This document shows, one piece after another, positions 17,040 to 24,159 of a stretch of 42,900 bases of DNA. The DNA comes from Streptomyces sp. BV286 (GTDB lineage: Bacteria; Actinomycetota; Actinomycetes; Streptomycetales; Streptomycetaceae). The stretch is taken from the NCBI RefSeq assembly GCF_019090165.1, contig NZ_JAHRIB010000108.1, positions 1 through 42,900 on the forward strand. Reading direction: 5' to 3'. Position 1 is the first letter of the stretch, and each line of letters begins with the position of its first letter. The notes under the pieces were generated by a model. It did not search any database, was not told the origin of the DNA, and saw only the letters and a program-made list of their open reading frames with translations. Position numbers and translations under genes: made by a program.

Positions 17040-17045
17040 CCGGCG

Positions 17046-17078
17046 GGCGCCGTGCCGCACGGGAAGCGGCACGGCGCC
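17046..17078 (+). terminator. 13-bp perfect intercistronic hairpin between sbnB and sbnA
   Basis: GGCGCCGTGCCGC (17046-17058) pairs perfectly with 17066-17078 around a 7-nt loop, ACGGGAA. It starts six bases after the sbnB stop and ends just before the sbnA ribosome-binding site. Without a T-run, it may attenuate or stabilise rather than fully terminate. Confidence 0.55.
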
Positions 17079-17099
17079 GCATGAAAGAGGGGGGACATC

Positions 17100-18086
17100 A
17101 TGCCCGTCATTTCCGATCCTTCGGAGTTCAACGAGGACGAGCTCTACGTCGACCTGCGGGCGACGCTGGGGCTGCCGCTCTTCCTGAAGTGCGAGGGGTT
17201 CAATTTCGCGGGATCGATCAAGATGAAGGCAGCGACCGAGATGGTGGACGCCGCCGAGCGCGACGGCGTCCTGCGGCCGGGTTCGGTCCTGGTCGAGTCG
17301 TCGTCCGGGAACCTCGGGGTGGCCCTGAGCGTGATCGCCGCGAGCCGCGGTTACGGGTTCCTGTGCGTGACCGACGCGCGCTGCAATCCGGCGACCCGCA
17401 GAATGATGGAGGCACTGGGCAGCATGGTCCACGTGGTGGGCGAACCCGCCCTGCACGGCGGCCTCCTGGGCGCCCGGATCGCGTACGTGCGCGCGGTGTG
17501 CGCCTCGGACGACCGATACGTCTGGCTCAACCAGTACGCCAACGAGGGCAACTGGCGGGCGCACTACCGCACCACGGCGCCGGCCATCGCCCGCCGCTTC
17601 CCGCACCTGGACGTGCTGTTCGTCGGGGCCGGGACGACCGGCACCCTGATGGGCTGCGCGCGCTGGTTCTGGCAGTGGCGGCGCCGGGTGCGGATCGTCG
17701 CGGTGGACAGCGTCGGCTCGGTGACCTTCGGCGGGCCCCCGAGCCCCCGGAAGATCCCCGGCCTCGGCATGGGCATCCGGCCGCCGCTGCTCGACGCGTC
17801 GTACGTGGACGACGTGGTGCACGTGGAGGAGCCGGACACCGTGCGCGTCTGCCGCCGGCTGGCCGCCCGGGGGTTCCTGTTCGGCGGCTCCACCGGCACG
17901 GTGGTGAGCGGGGCGTCCACCTGGATGGCCCGGCACGGACGCCGGGACCTCACGTCGGTGGCGATCGCCCCCGACCTCGGCGAGCGCTACCTCGACACCG
18001 TGCACAGCCCGGGCTGGGCGGCGGGCGTCCGCGGCGAGGACACGCTCGGCTCCGACACGCTGGCCGCGCTCTCGCGCCCGGCCTGA
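17100..18086 (+). CDS. sbnA: SbnA-like 2,3-diaminopropionate biosynthesis synthase
   Basis: A 328-aa pyridoxal-phosphate enzyme of the cysteine synthase (fold type II) family, SbnA subgroup. SbnA joins O-phospho-L-serine and L-glutamate to N-(1-amino-1-carboxyl-2-ethyl)-glutamate, the substrate of SbnB. The PLP lysine is Lys41 in NFAGSIKMKAA. The phosphate/substrate loop is ESSSGNLGVALS (about 69-78). Other landmarks are DARCNPATRRMMEALGS, NQYANEGNWRAHY, the glycine-rich phosphate cup GAGTTGTLMG and GGSTGTVVSG. GAGGGGGGA precedes the ATG. It is the last clear gene of the operon; a weak hairpin follows the stop. Confidence 0.93.
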   Translation: MPVISDPSEFNEDELYVDLRATLGLPLFLKCEGFNFAGSIKMKAATEMVDAAERDGVLRPGSVLVESSSGNLGVALSVIAASRGYGFLCVTDARCNPATRRMMEALGSMVHVVGEPALHGGLLGARIAYVRAVCASDDRYVWLNQYANEGNWRAHYRTTAPAIARRFPHLDVLFVGAGTTGTLMGCARWFWQWRRRVRIVAVDSVGSVTFGGPPSPRKIPGLGMGIRPPLLDASYVDDVVHVEEPDTVRVCRRLAARGFLFGGSTGTVVSGASTWMARHGRRDLTSVAIAPDLGERYLDTVHSPGWAAGVRGEDTLGSDTLAALSRPA

Positions 18087-18104
18087 CCAGGGGGCGGGCC
18101 CTGG
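18087..18104 (+). terminator. short hairpin after sbnA
   Basis: CCAGGG (18087-18092) and CCCTGG (18099-18104) pair across GGCGGG, directly after the sbnA stop. The stem is short, so termination is uncertain, but the position marks the likely end of the Dap operon. Confidence 0.4.
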
Positions 18105-18165
18105 CGCACGGGAGGTGCCGCGGGAGTTTGGTGACGATCGCCGCACCGCGGGTAGGTTCGCTGAC

Positions 18166-19800
18166 ATGGCAGCCCGCACCCACACCGTGACCAACCAGGC
18201 TCCGCCGCTGGTCTCGTACGACCTCTTCCGTGCCGACCGGGCCCTCGTGGAGGCGGTCGACCGGCACCTCGAGGGCCCGCTGCTCGACGAGGCGCGCGAC
18301 GAGCTGTCGGCGCTCGGCCGGACCTCCGGATCCGCGCAGGTCCAGAAGTGGGGGGAGCTGGCCAACGAGAACCCGCCGAGGCTGCGCACCCACGACCGCT
18401 ACGGGGAGCGCCTCGACCAGGTCGAGTTCCACCCGTCGTGGCACCGGCTCCTCGGCAAGGGCGTGTCGGCCGGTCTGACGGCGGCGTGGACGCGGCCCGG
18501 CGGGCATGTGCGGCGCGCGGCCGGCTTCGTGGTCTGGAGCCAGGTCGAGGCGGGCAACGGCTGCCCGCTGTCGATGACGCACGCGGCGGTGCCCGCGCTG
18601 CGCGCCGACCCGGCGCTCGCCGCCGAGTGGGAGCCCCGGCTGACGTCCCTGGTCTACGACCAGGACCCGCGGCCGGCCGCCCGGAAGGCCGGGGTGCTCT
18701 TCGGGATGGCCATGACGGAGAAGCAGGGCGGCAGCGACGTCCGGGCGAACACGACGGCGGCGCGGCCCCTGGCCCAGGACGGGACGTACGAGCTGACGGG
18801 CCACAAGTGGTTCTGCTCGGCGCCGATGTCGGACGGTTTCCTGGTGCTGGCGCAGGCTCCGGGCGGTCCGACGTGTTTCCTGGTGCCGCGGATCCTGGAG
18901 GACGGCACCCGCAACGTGTTCCTGATCCAGCGGCTCAAGGACAAACTGGGCAACCGGTCGAACGCGTCGGCCGAGGTCGAGTTCGACGGGACCTGGGCGC
19001 GCCGGGTGGGCGACGAGGGGCGGGGGGTGCGCACCATCATCGGGATGGTCGCGGCGACCCGGCTGGACTGTGTGCTCGGCTCGGCGGGGCTGATGCGTCA
19101 GGCCGTCGCCCAGGCCGTGCACCACTGCACGTACCGCGAGGCGTTCGGCGGCAGGCTGGTCGACAAGCCGCTGATGAGGAACGTACTGGCGGACCTGGCC
19201 CTGGAGTCCGAGGCGGCGACGACACTCGCGCTGCGGCTGGCCGCCGCGTACGACGACGGCGGCGAGCAGGAGCGGGCCTTCCTGCGGCTCGCGGTGCCGG
19301 CGGCGAAGTACTGGGTGACCAAGCGGTGCACCCCGGTGGCGGCGGAGGCCCTGGAGTGCCTGGGCGGCAACGGGTACGTGGAGGAGTCCGGCATGCCGCG
19401 GCTGCTGCGCGAGTCGCCGCTCAACTCCGTGTGGGAGGGCGCGGGCAACATCCAGGCCCTCGACGTGCTGCGGGCTCTCCAGCGGGAGCCGGAGGCGCTG
19501 AACGCGTATCTCCAGGAGGTCGGCCGGGCCCGCGGCGCCGATCACCGCCTGGACGGCGCGATCAAGAACCTGCTGACCGAACTGGCCGATCTGGGCGGCG
19601 TCGAGGGGCGCGCCCGGCGTCTGGTCGAGCGGATCGCCGTGGTGCTGCAGGGGTCGCTGCTGGTCCGCTTCGCGCCGCCGGAGGTCGCCGACGCGTTCTG
19701 TGCGTCACGGCTCGGCGGGGACTGGGGGTCGTCGCTGGGGACGCTGCCGCACACGCTCGACCTGGCCGCGATCGTGGAGCGGGCCCGCCCCGTCTCCTGA
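18166..19800 (+). CDS. AidB-like acyl-CoA dehydrogenase family protein
   Basis: A 544-aa flavoprotein-family member resembling E. coli AidB, the alkylation-response protein, rather than short metabolic acyl-CoA dehydrogenases (~380 aa). The N-terminal AidB extension holds TNQAPPLVSYDLF, a family signature. Central motifs are GMAMTEKQGGSDVRANTT, TGHKWFCSAPMSDGFLVLAQA, RLKDKLGNRSNASAEVEF and, near the C-terminus, ECLGGNGYVEESGMPRLLRESPLNSVWEGAGNI. AidB proteins bind FAD and DNA and protect against or respond to alkylation damage; enzymatic activity is poorly defined. The ATG at 18166 is set by the conserved N-terminus. It follows the Dap operon after 79 bp and may have its own promoter. A functional link to that operon is not indicated. 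Confidence 0.9.
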   Translation: MAARTHTVTNQAPPLVSYDLFRADRALVEAVDRHLEGPLLDEARDELSALGRTSGSAQVQKWGELANENPPRLRTHDRYGERLDQVEFHPSWHRLLGKGVSAGLTAAWTRPGGHVRRAAGFVVWSQVEAGNGCPLSMTHAAVPALRADPALAAEWEPRLTSLVYDQDPRPAARKAGVLFGMAMTEKQGGSDVRANTTAARPLAQDGTYELTGHKWFCSAPMSDGFLVLAQAPGGPTCFLVPRILEDGTRNVFLIQRLKDKLGNRSNASAEVEFDGTWARRVGDEGRGVRTIIGMVAATRLDCVLGSAGLMRQAVAQAVHHCTYREAFGGRLVDKPLMRNVLADLALESEAATTLALRLAAAYDDGGEQERAFLRLAVPAAKYWVTKRCTPVAAEALECLGGNGYVEESGMPRLLRESPLNSVWEGAGNIQALDVLRALQREPEALNAYLQEVGRARGADHRLDGAIKNLLTELADLGGVEGRARRLVERIAVVLQGSLLVRFAPPEVADAFCASRLGGDWGSSLGTLPHTLDLAAIVERARPVS

Positions 19801-19818
19801 GTGCCCGTCTCCTGAGTG
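19789..19818. repeat. 15-bp tandem duplication across the aidB-like stop codon
   Basis: CCCGTCTCCTGAGTG occurs twice back to back (19789-19803 and 19804-19818). The first copy contains the in-frame TGA and the second repeats it. It looks like a recent slippage or duplication event with no effect on the protein. Confidence 0.8.
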
Positions 19819-19856
19819 CCCGTCACGCCCGTGGACCGTGCGGCCAACAGGCTTAC

Positions 19857-19901
19857 GGCACGGGGGTGGTGCTGCGCCGACACGGCACCACCCCCGGTGC
19901 C
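19857..19901. terminator. terminator hairpin after the aidB-like gene
   Basis: CGGGGGTGGTGC (19861-19872) pairs perfectly with GCACCACCCCCG (19885-19896). Four more outer pairs (GGCA/TGCC) are possible across one bulged base. The stem lies 57 bp after the aidB-like stop. Confidence 0.65.
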
Positions 19902-20177
19902 CGGCCCCGTTGAGCGGAGCACGCACGCCGCGCACGGCGGCGTCGCGTCAAGTCTTGGCCGGACGGCGCCCGTTCACCAGAGTTGCAGGGGGTTGCAACC
20001 TCTCCCCACCCTGCGTGAAATCTCCGCCTCGTGTCCGGAGTGTCGCCCTCCGCGACGGACAGACGGCACTATGAACGGACGGACGGCACCGGCAGACGTG
20101 CCGTCGGTACGGGCCTTGGGTCCCCTGGCCGCGAGGCCCGGGACCGGTTGTCCGCTCAGGCCCCTCGGGAGGACACA
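19902..20177. promoter_or_regulatory. control region of the GAF regulator gene
   Basis: The gap between the aidB-like and GAF-regulator genes (19801-20177) is 377 bp. Beyond the terminator it holds AGTTGCAGGG followed by the perfect palindrome GGTTGCAACC (19991-20000), a possible operator. No small gene with a convincing ribosome-binding site is seen. Confidence 0.35.
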
Positions 20178-21509
20178 GTGGCGCATTCGCCGATGGACGT
20201 CACGCGGCTGGCCGCCGTCGACGCGGCAAGGGCGGCGCGCGTACTCGACGAGGTGCGCGACGCGACACTGTCCGGCCAGCCGGCGCCACTCGGTCCCCGG
20301 CCGGTCATCGGCGAGTCCTGGGGGCGCATGCTCCGCAGCGGTGTCGACCCCGACCACGACTTCCGCGCCGGGCTGCTCGGCCGCGACGAGGTCGAGCGGC
20401 GCCGGCGCGACTCCCCGCTGCGGCACGTGCTGCCGGTGCTGCGCGAGGGGCTGCTGTCGGTCGCGGACGTCGCCCACCACATCATGGTCGTGGCGGACGG
20501 CGAGGGCCGGGTGCTGTGGCGCGAGGGCAGCCGTCCGGTCCTGCGCAAGGCAGACGGATTCGGTTTCGAACTGGGCGCGGACTGGGGCGAGAACGTGGTC
20601 GGCACCAACGGCGTCGGCACTCCCGCGGTAGTCCGCCGCCCCGTCCAGGTGTTCGCCGCCGAACACTTCGTACGCACGCACGCCACCTGGACGTGCACGG
20701 GTGCGCCGATCACCGATCCGCGGGACGGGCGGCTGATCGGCGTCGTGGACGTCAGTGGGCCCTGGGAGACGATGCACCCGGCGACCCTCGCGTGGGTCGA
20801 CTCGGTGGCCAAGCTCGCGGAGGCACGCCTGCGGGAGCGGCATCTCGCCTCGCTGGACCGGCTGCGCTCGGTGGCCGCGCCGGTCCTCGCCCGGATCGAC
20901 GGCCGCGCGCTGGCCGTCGACCGGAACGGCTGGACGGCCGCGATCACCGGTATGCCCTACCTGGACCGGCTCGCGCTGCCCGGGACCATCGGCACCGACC
21001 TGATCTGGCTGCCCTCGCTCGGCCCGTGCTCGGTGGAGCCGCTGCCCGGCGGCTGGCTCGTGCGGGCCTCGGACGAGGGGTCCGCACCGCGCGGCGCCAC
21101 CCGCGTCGAGCTGGACCTGACGCAGCCGCGCCGCTGGTCGGTGACCGTGGCGGGCGGAGCGGGCACCTGGACCCACGAACTGAGCCCGCGTCACGCCGAA
21201 CTGCTCTACCTGCTGGCCCTGCACCGCACCGGCCGCAGTGCCGCGGGCCTGGCCGACGACATGTTCGGCGACCCGGCACGAACGGTGACCGTACGGGCCG
21301 AGATGTCCCGCGTACGCCGGTACCTCGGGGCCGTGCTGGAACACCGGCCGTATCGTTTCTGCGAGGAGGCGGAGGTGCGGGTGGTCCTGCCGGACGCCCC
21401 GCTCGGCCCGCTCCCGTACTCGACGGCTCCGGGGGTGCTCAGGTCCCGCGCCGCGGCCGCGGCAACCTGGCCGCCACAGGGGGACCGAACGGCCCACCGC
21501 GCGGGGTGA
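20178..21509 (+). CDS. GAF-domain transcriptional regulator
   Basis: A 443-aa protein. Residues about 1-60 form a helical head with GPRPVIGESWGRML, typical of the N-terminus of AcoR-type activators. A GAF sensory domain follows (about 85-220), with LRKADGFGFELGADWGENVVGTNGVGTPAV and TCTGAPITDPRDGRLIGVVDVSG. There is no sigma-54 AAA+ domain. The C-terminal ~100 residues carry a winged-helix-like segment (SPRHAELLYLLALH to VTVRAEMSRVRRYLGAVLEHRPYRF). Proteins of this layout are common in Streptomyces and regulate neighbouring oxidoreductase genes. The GTG at 20178 was preferred because CGGGAGGA lies just upstream. Upstream open frame lacks family similarity. Confidence 0.85.
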   Translation: MAHSPMDVTRLAAVDAARAARVLDEVRDATLSGQPAPLGPRPVIGESWGRMLRSGVDPDHDFRAGLLGRDEVERRRRDSPLRHVLPVLREGLLSVADVAHHIMVVADGEGRVLWREGSRPVLRKADGFGFELGADWGENVVGTNGVGTPAVVRRPVQVFAAEHFVRTHATWTCTGAPITDPRDGRLIGVVDVSGPWETMHPATLAWVDSVAKLAEARLRERHLASLDRLRSVAAPVLARIDGRALAVDRNGWTAAITGMPYLDRLALPGTIGTDLIWLPSLGPCSVEPLPGGWLVRASDEGSAPRGATRVELDLTQPRRWSVTVAGGAGTWTHELSPRHAELLYLLALHRTGRSAAGLADDMFGDPARTVTVRAEMSRVRRYLGAVLEHRPYRFCEEAEVRVVLPDAPLGPLPYSTAPGVLRSRAAAAATWPPQGDRTAHRAG

Positions 21510-21725
21510 GCGCCCCACGGCGGCGCGGGGCCCTGACGTGCTCGGCTCCACCGCACGGCCCCTTCGGCCCCCTTTGATCGACAGGCGCGTTCCTTACCTA
21601 TTACGGGGTATTCGACCCGGCTCGCCACCCTCTGCCGTACCATCCATCCCACGGCCCCCCACATCCGCCGCCTCCGGCCCAACCGCCGGATCACAGGAGG
21701 CAGTTGGCCGACGACGGGAGGACCA

Positions 21726-23132
21726 ATGACGTATCGAGGCAGACACCGCCGCCGGAACAAGGGGCGTGTCCTGCGGGCCACCCTCTCCGGAGCCGCCCTC
21801 GCCCTCACCGCCGCCGCCACCATCATCAGCACCTCGCAGGCCGCGGGGAGCGACAATCCGGGACCGCTGACCCCGCTCACCTCGTCGTCCGAGATCAACA
21901 AGCTCCAGTTGCACGAGAACCTGGTCGCCGGGTCGACGCTCGACACGCTGCAGAGCGGCATGGGCGGGAACGTCGGTGTGGGCGCCGTCCTCAAGAGCGC
22001 CAACCACCCGATGCGGAACAAGGCCGACTGCGCCGGCACCGAGGCGGCGGCCCTGCCCGTCGAACCGGCCGCCACCCGCGCCTACTGCTGGGACAGCGGG
22101 GACGCCACGACGCAGAAGTGGCTGCCCCAGTCCGTCACCACCTCCGGGGACGCCGACAACGACGGCAGGTGGGGCTCCGACCGGGTCATCCTGGCCGGCT
22201 GGACGCACAACGACCACAAGGCGGGCGAACCGGCCGCCGACAAGGGCCTCGCCCGGATCGCCTTCATCGACGCGAACGACCCGAAGAACCTCAGGTACCG
22301 CTGGGTCCTGCTGGTCGCCCCGCTGTCCGGCGGCAAGGACTTCGGAGCCGTCCGCTCCCACGTCGGCGGCATGGTCTGGTACCAGGACAAGCTGATCGTC
22401 ACCGCGAAGAACGGCGCCGACCACGACAACGCCCTGTTCGTCTTCGACATGAACCGCATCCTCCGGGCGGACGTCAACAGCACCGAGGTCGGCAAGGTGA
22501 GCGGCGGCTGGTCGGCGCGCGGCTACCAGTACGTGATGCCGGCGATCGGCTCGTACAACCTCACCGGCGGGGCGTGCAGCGCGGGCAACGACAACGCCCG
22601 CCCCTGTTTCGCGTCGGTCTCCCTGGACCGCACCTCGACACCGGACAGCCTGGTCGCGAACGAGTGGTTCAGTTCGGGCGGCACGGAACCGGCCCGCGTC
22701 TGGCGCTACTACTACAGCACCGCGAGCGACCGCACGGGCCTGCTCGGCAGCAACGCCAGTGACATCGTGAACGCCGACGAGGCGTACGAGACCAAGGCCG
22801 TCGGGCTCCAGGGCGTGCTCTCCCACAAACCGAGCGGGGCGAGCGAGGCCAACTGGTACACCGGCTACGCCCCGGGCAGTCGCGACAAGCACGGCACGCT
22901 CTGGCGCCAGAACGAGAGCGTCGCCAAGGCCGCGCAGTGCGGGTCCGGCGGCACGTCGTACGCCTGCTGGGGGCAGCACACCGAGTCGCTGTCGTACTGG
23001 CAGGAGACCGGCGAGCTGTGGACGCTCACCGAGTGGGCGGCGAACAAGGACAACGAGTGGAAGCCGCCGGTGATCCCGGAGCGCGTGCTGTACGCGGTCC
23101 CGCTGTCGGCCGTCGACAGTTCGGTGCAGTGA
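21726..23132 (+). CDS. secreted protein of unknown function
   Basis: A 468-aa protein with a clear export signal: basic start MTYRGRHRRRNKGR, a hydrophobic run ALALTAAATII and a probable cleavage after SQA near residue 39. The basic stretch is not a canonical twin-arginine motif. The mature region contains paired Cys residues (such as KADC..AYCW and GGACS..ARPCF) that may form disulfides. It has several Trp-rich blades, including GRWGSDRVILAGWTHNDHK, VGGMVWYQDKLIVTA, SYACWGQHTESLSYW and LWTLTEWAANKDNEWKPP, which give a beta-propeller-like impression. I do not recognise an enzymatic motif. It has its own upstream region (21510-21725) and a terminator after it. Confidence 0.82.
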   Translation: MTYRGRHRRRNKGRVLRATLSGAALALTAAATIISTSQAAGSDNPGPLTPLTSSSEINKLQLHENLVAGSTLDTLQSGMGGNVGVGAVLKSANHPMRNKADCAGTEAAALPVEPAATRAYCWDSGDATTQKWLPQSVTTSGDADNDGRWGSDRVILAGWTHNDHKAGEPAADKGLARIAFIDANDPKNLRYRWVLLVAPLSGGKDFGAVRSHVGGMVWYQDKLIVTAKNGADHDNALFVFDMNRILRADVNSTEVGKVSGGWSARGYQYVMPAIGSYNLTGGACSAGNDNARPCFASVSLDRTSTPDSLVANEWFSSGGTEPARVWRYYYSTASDRTGLLGSNASDIVNADEAYETKAVGLQGVLSHKPSGASEANWYTGYAPGSRDKHGTLWRQNESVAKAAQCGSGGTSYACWGQHTESLSYWQETGELWTLTEWAANKDNEWKPPVIPERVLYAVPLSAVDSSVQ

Positions 23133-23160
23133 CCATCGCGACCCGGCGCAGGGCGTCAAC

Positions 23161-23187
23161 CGGGAGCGTCCCCCGCGGGCGCTCCCG
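23161..23187 (+). terminator. Rho-independent-like terminator
   Basis: CGGGAGCG (23161-23168) pairs perfectly with CGCTCCCG (23180-23187) and is followed by CTTT. It lies 28 bp after the secreted-protein stop and before the GNAT gene. Confidence 0.65.
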
Positions 23188-23226
23188 CTTTGGAGACGAG
23201 CCCGCCTCCGTGGTTCGCTGAGCCGC

Positions 23227-23796
23227 ATGAGCATCGCTGTGACCACGTGGTCCCTGGAGCAGACCTCCCCGGCCGACCTGCTGCCCGCCGCCGCCCCCGA
23301 GGGTGACGTCACGGTCGTCCGCGCCGAGGTCCCCTCCCCCGAGTTCAGCCGCTTCCTGTACGCCTCCGTGGGCGGGGACATCCGCTGGACGGACCGGCTC
23401 GCCTGGACGTACGCGCGGTGGCAGGAGGAGCTGGACCGGCCGGGCGCGGAGACCTGGGTCGCGTACGACCGCGGGACGCCCGCCGGGTACGTACAGCTGG
23501 ACCCGCAGGACGACGGCGTCGTCGAGATCGTCTACTTCGGGCTGATCCCGGCCTTCCGGGGCCGGCGCATCGGCGGGCACCTCCTGTCGCACGGTGTCGC
23601 GCGGGCCTGGGACCTGGCCGACCGCTGGCCGGGGCGGGCGCAGACCAAGCGCGTCTGGCTGCACACGTGCAGCAAGGACGGGGAGCACGCGATGGACAAC
23701 TACCTGCGCCGTGGCTTCAAGCTCTTCGACACCAAGGTGGAGGAGGAGCCGGATCTGGCGGCGCCCGGCCCCTGGCCCGGGGCCCACGTAGGCTGA
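23227..23796 (+). CDS. GNAT-family N-acetyltransferase
   Basis: A 189-aa protein of the GNAT acyltransferase superfamily. The acetyl-CoA-binding motif A is visible as VVEIVYFGLIPAFRGRRIGGHLLSHGVARAWDLA (strand 4, the R-G-R-R-I-G-G pyrophosphate loop and helix 3; about 99-132). It is followed by VWLHTCSKDGEHAMDNYLRRGFKLFDTKVEEE, the usual C-terminal strand and helix. The acceptor substrate is unknown. The gene precedes the sulfur operon but is separated from it by a hairpin, so it is probably an independent unit. Confidence 0.88.
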   Translation: MSIAVTTWSLEQTSPADLLPAAAPEGDVTVVRAEVPSPEFSRFLYASVGGDIRWTDRLAWTYARWQEELDRPGAETWVAYDRGTPAGYVQLDPQDDGVVEIVYFGLIPAFRGRRIGGHLLSHGVARAWDLADRWPGRAQTKRVWLHTCSKDGEHAMDNYLRRGFKLFDTKVEEEPDLAAPGPWPGAHVG

Positions 23797-23839
23797 CCTG
23801 GCACGACTCGGCCCCGGGGCCGATCCTTGTGACCGACAC

Positions 23840-23870
23840 CACCCTTGTCTCACATCTCGGGACAAGGGTG
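23840..23870 (+). terminator. hairpin between the GNAT gene and the sulfur operon
   Basis: CACCCTTGTC (23840-23849) pairs perfectly with GACAAGGGTG (23861-23870) around an 11-nt loop. It is a probable GNAT-gene terminator, or part of the sulfur operon promoter/leader. It lies 55 bp before the leader-peptide start. Confidence 0.5.
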
Positions 23871-23925
23871 TCCGCATCATGGACGAAGCTGGACTGTGTC
23901 CAGATCGCCGTGACACGCTTCCGTC

Positions 23926-24009
23926 ATGCCTGGAACTGGAATTGCCTTGGTGAGTCGGCGGCACGTCGACCTCGGCCGCATGTCCAGCGCCATCTGTCCG
24001 GTCCGCTGA
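23926..24009 (+). CDS. 27-aa leader peptide upstream of sulfite reductase
   Basis: An ATG at 23926 opens a 27-codon frame ending at TGA 24007-24009. Its C-terminal part reads SRRHVDLGRMSSAICPVR. Small ORFs of this type, with an Arg-rich LVSRRHVDLGR core and a Cys four codons before the stop, are annotated as putative leader peptides ahead of sulfur-assimilation genes in Streptomyces, as I recall. The single late Cys codon suggests that ribosome stalling under cysteine shortage controls the downstream operon. It lies 150 bp before the sulfite reductase start. Confidence 0.72.
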   Translation: MPGTGIALVSRRHVDLGRMSSAICPVR

Positions 24010-24085
24010 CCTTCGGCATCCGGGCCTACCGGCCCCCTGCCCAGCACCGCTGACATTCCCCTTGTCTCGACTTGCGCAAAGACGC

Positions 24086-24114
24086 GCACGTATGCCCGCA
24101 TGCGCCCGTATGCG
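24086..24114 (+). promoter_or_regulatory. 10-bp direct repeats upstream of sulfite reductase
   Basis: CCCGCATGCG (24095-24104) is directly followed by CCCGTATGCG (24105-24114) and preceded by the related GCACGTATGC (24086-24095). One-turn spacing suggests a protein-binding array or a structured leader segment between the leader peptide and the sulfite reductase gene. Confidence 0.45.
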
Positions 24115-24159
24115 CAGGTCAGAGCCACTGTCCCGCCTGTTTCGAAGGACGTAGAAACC

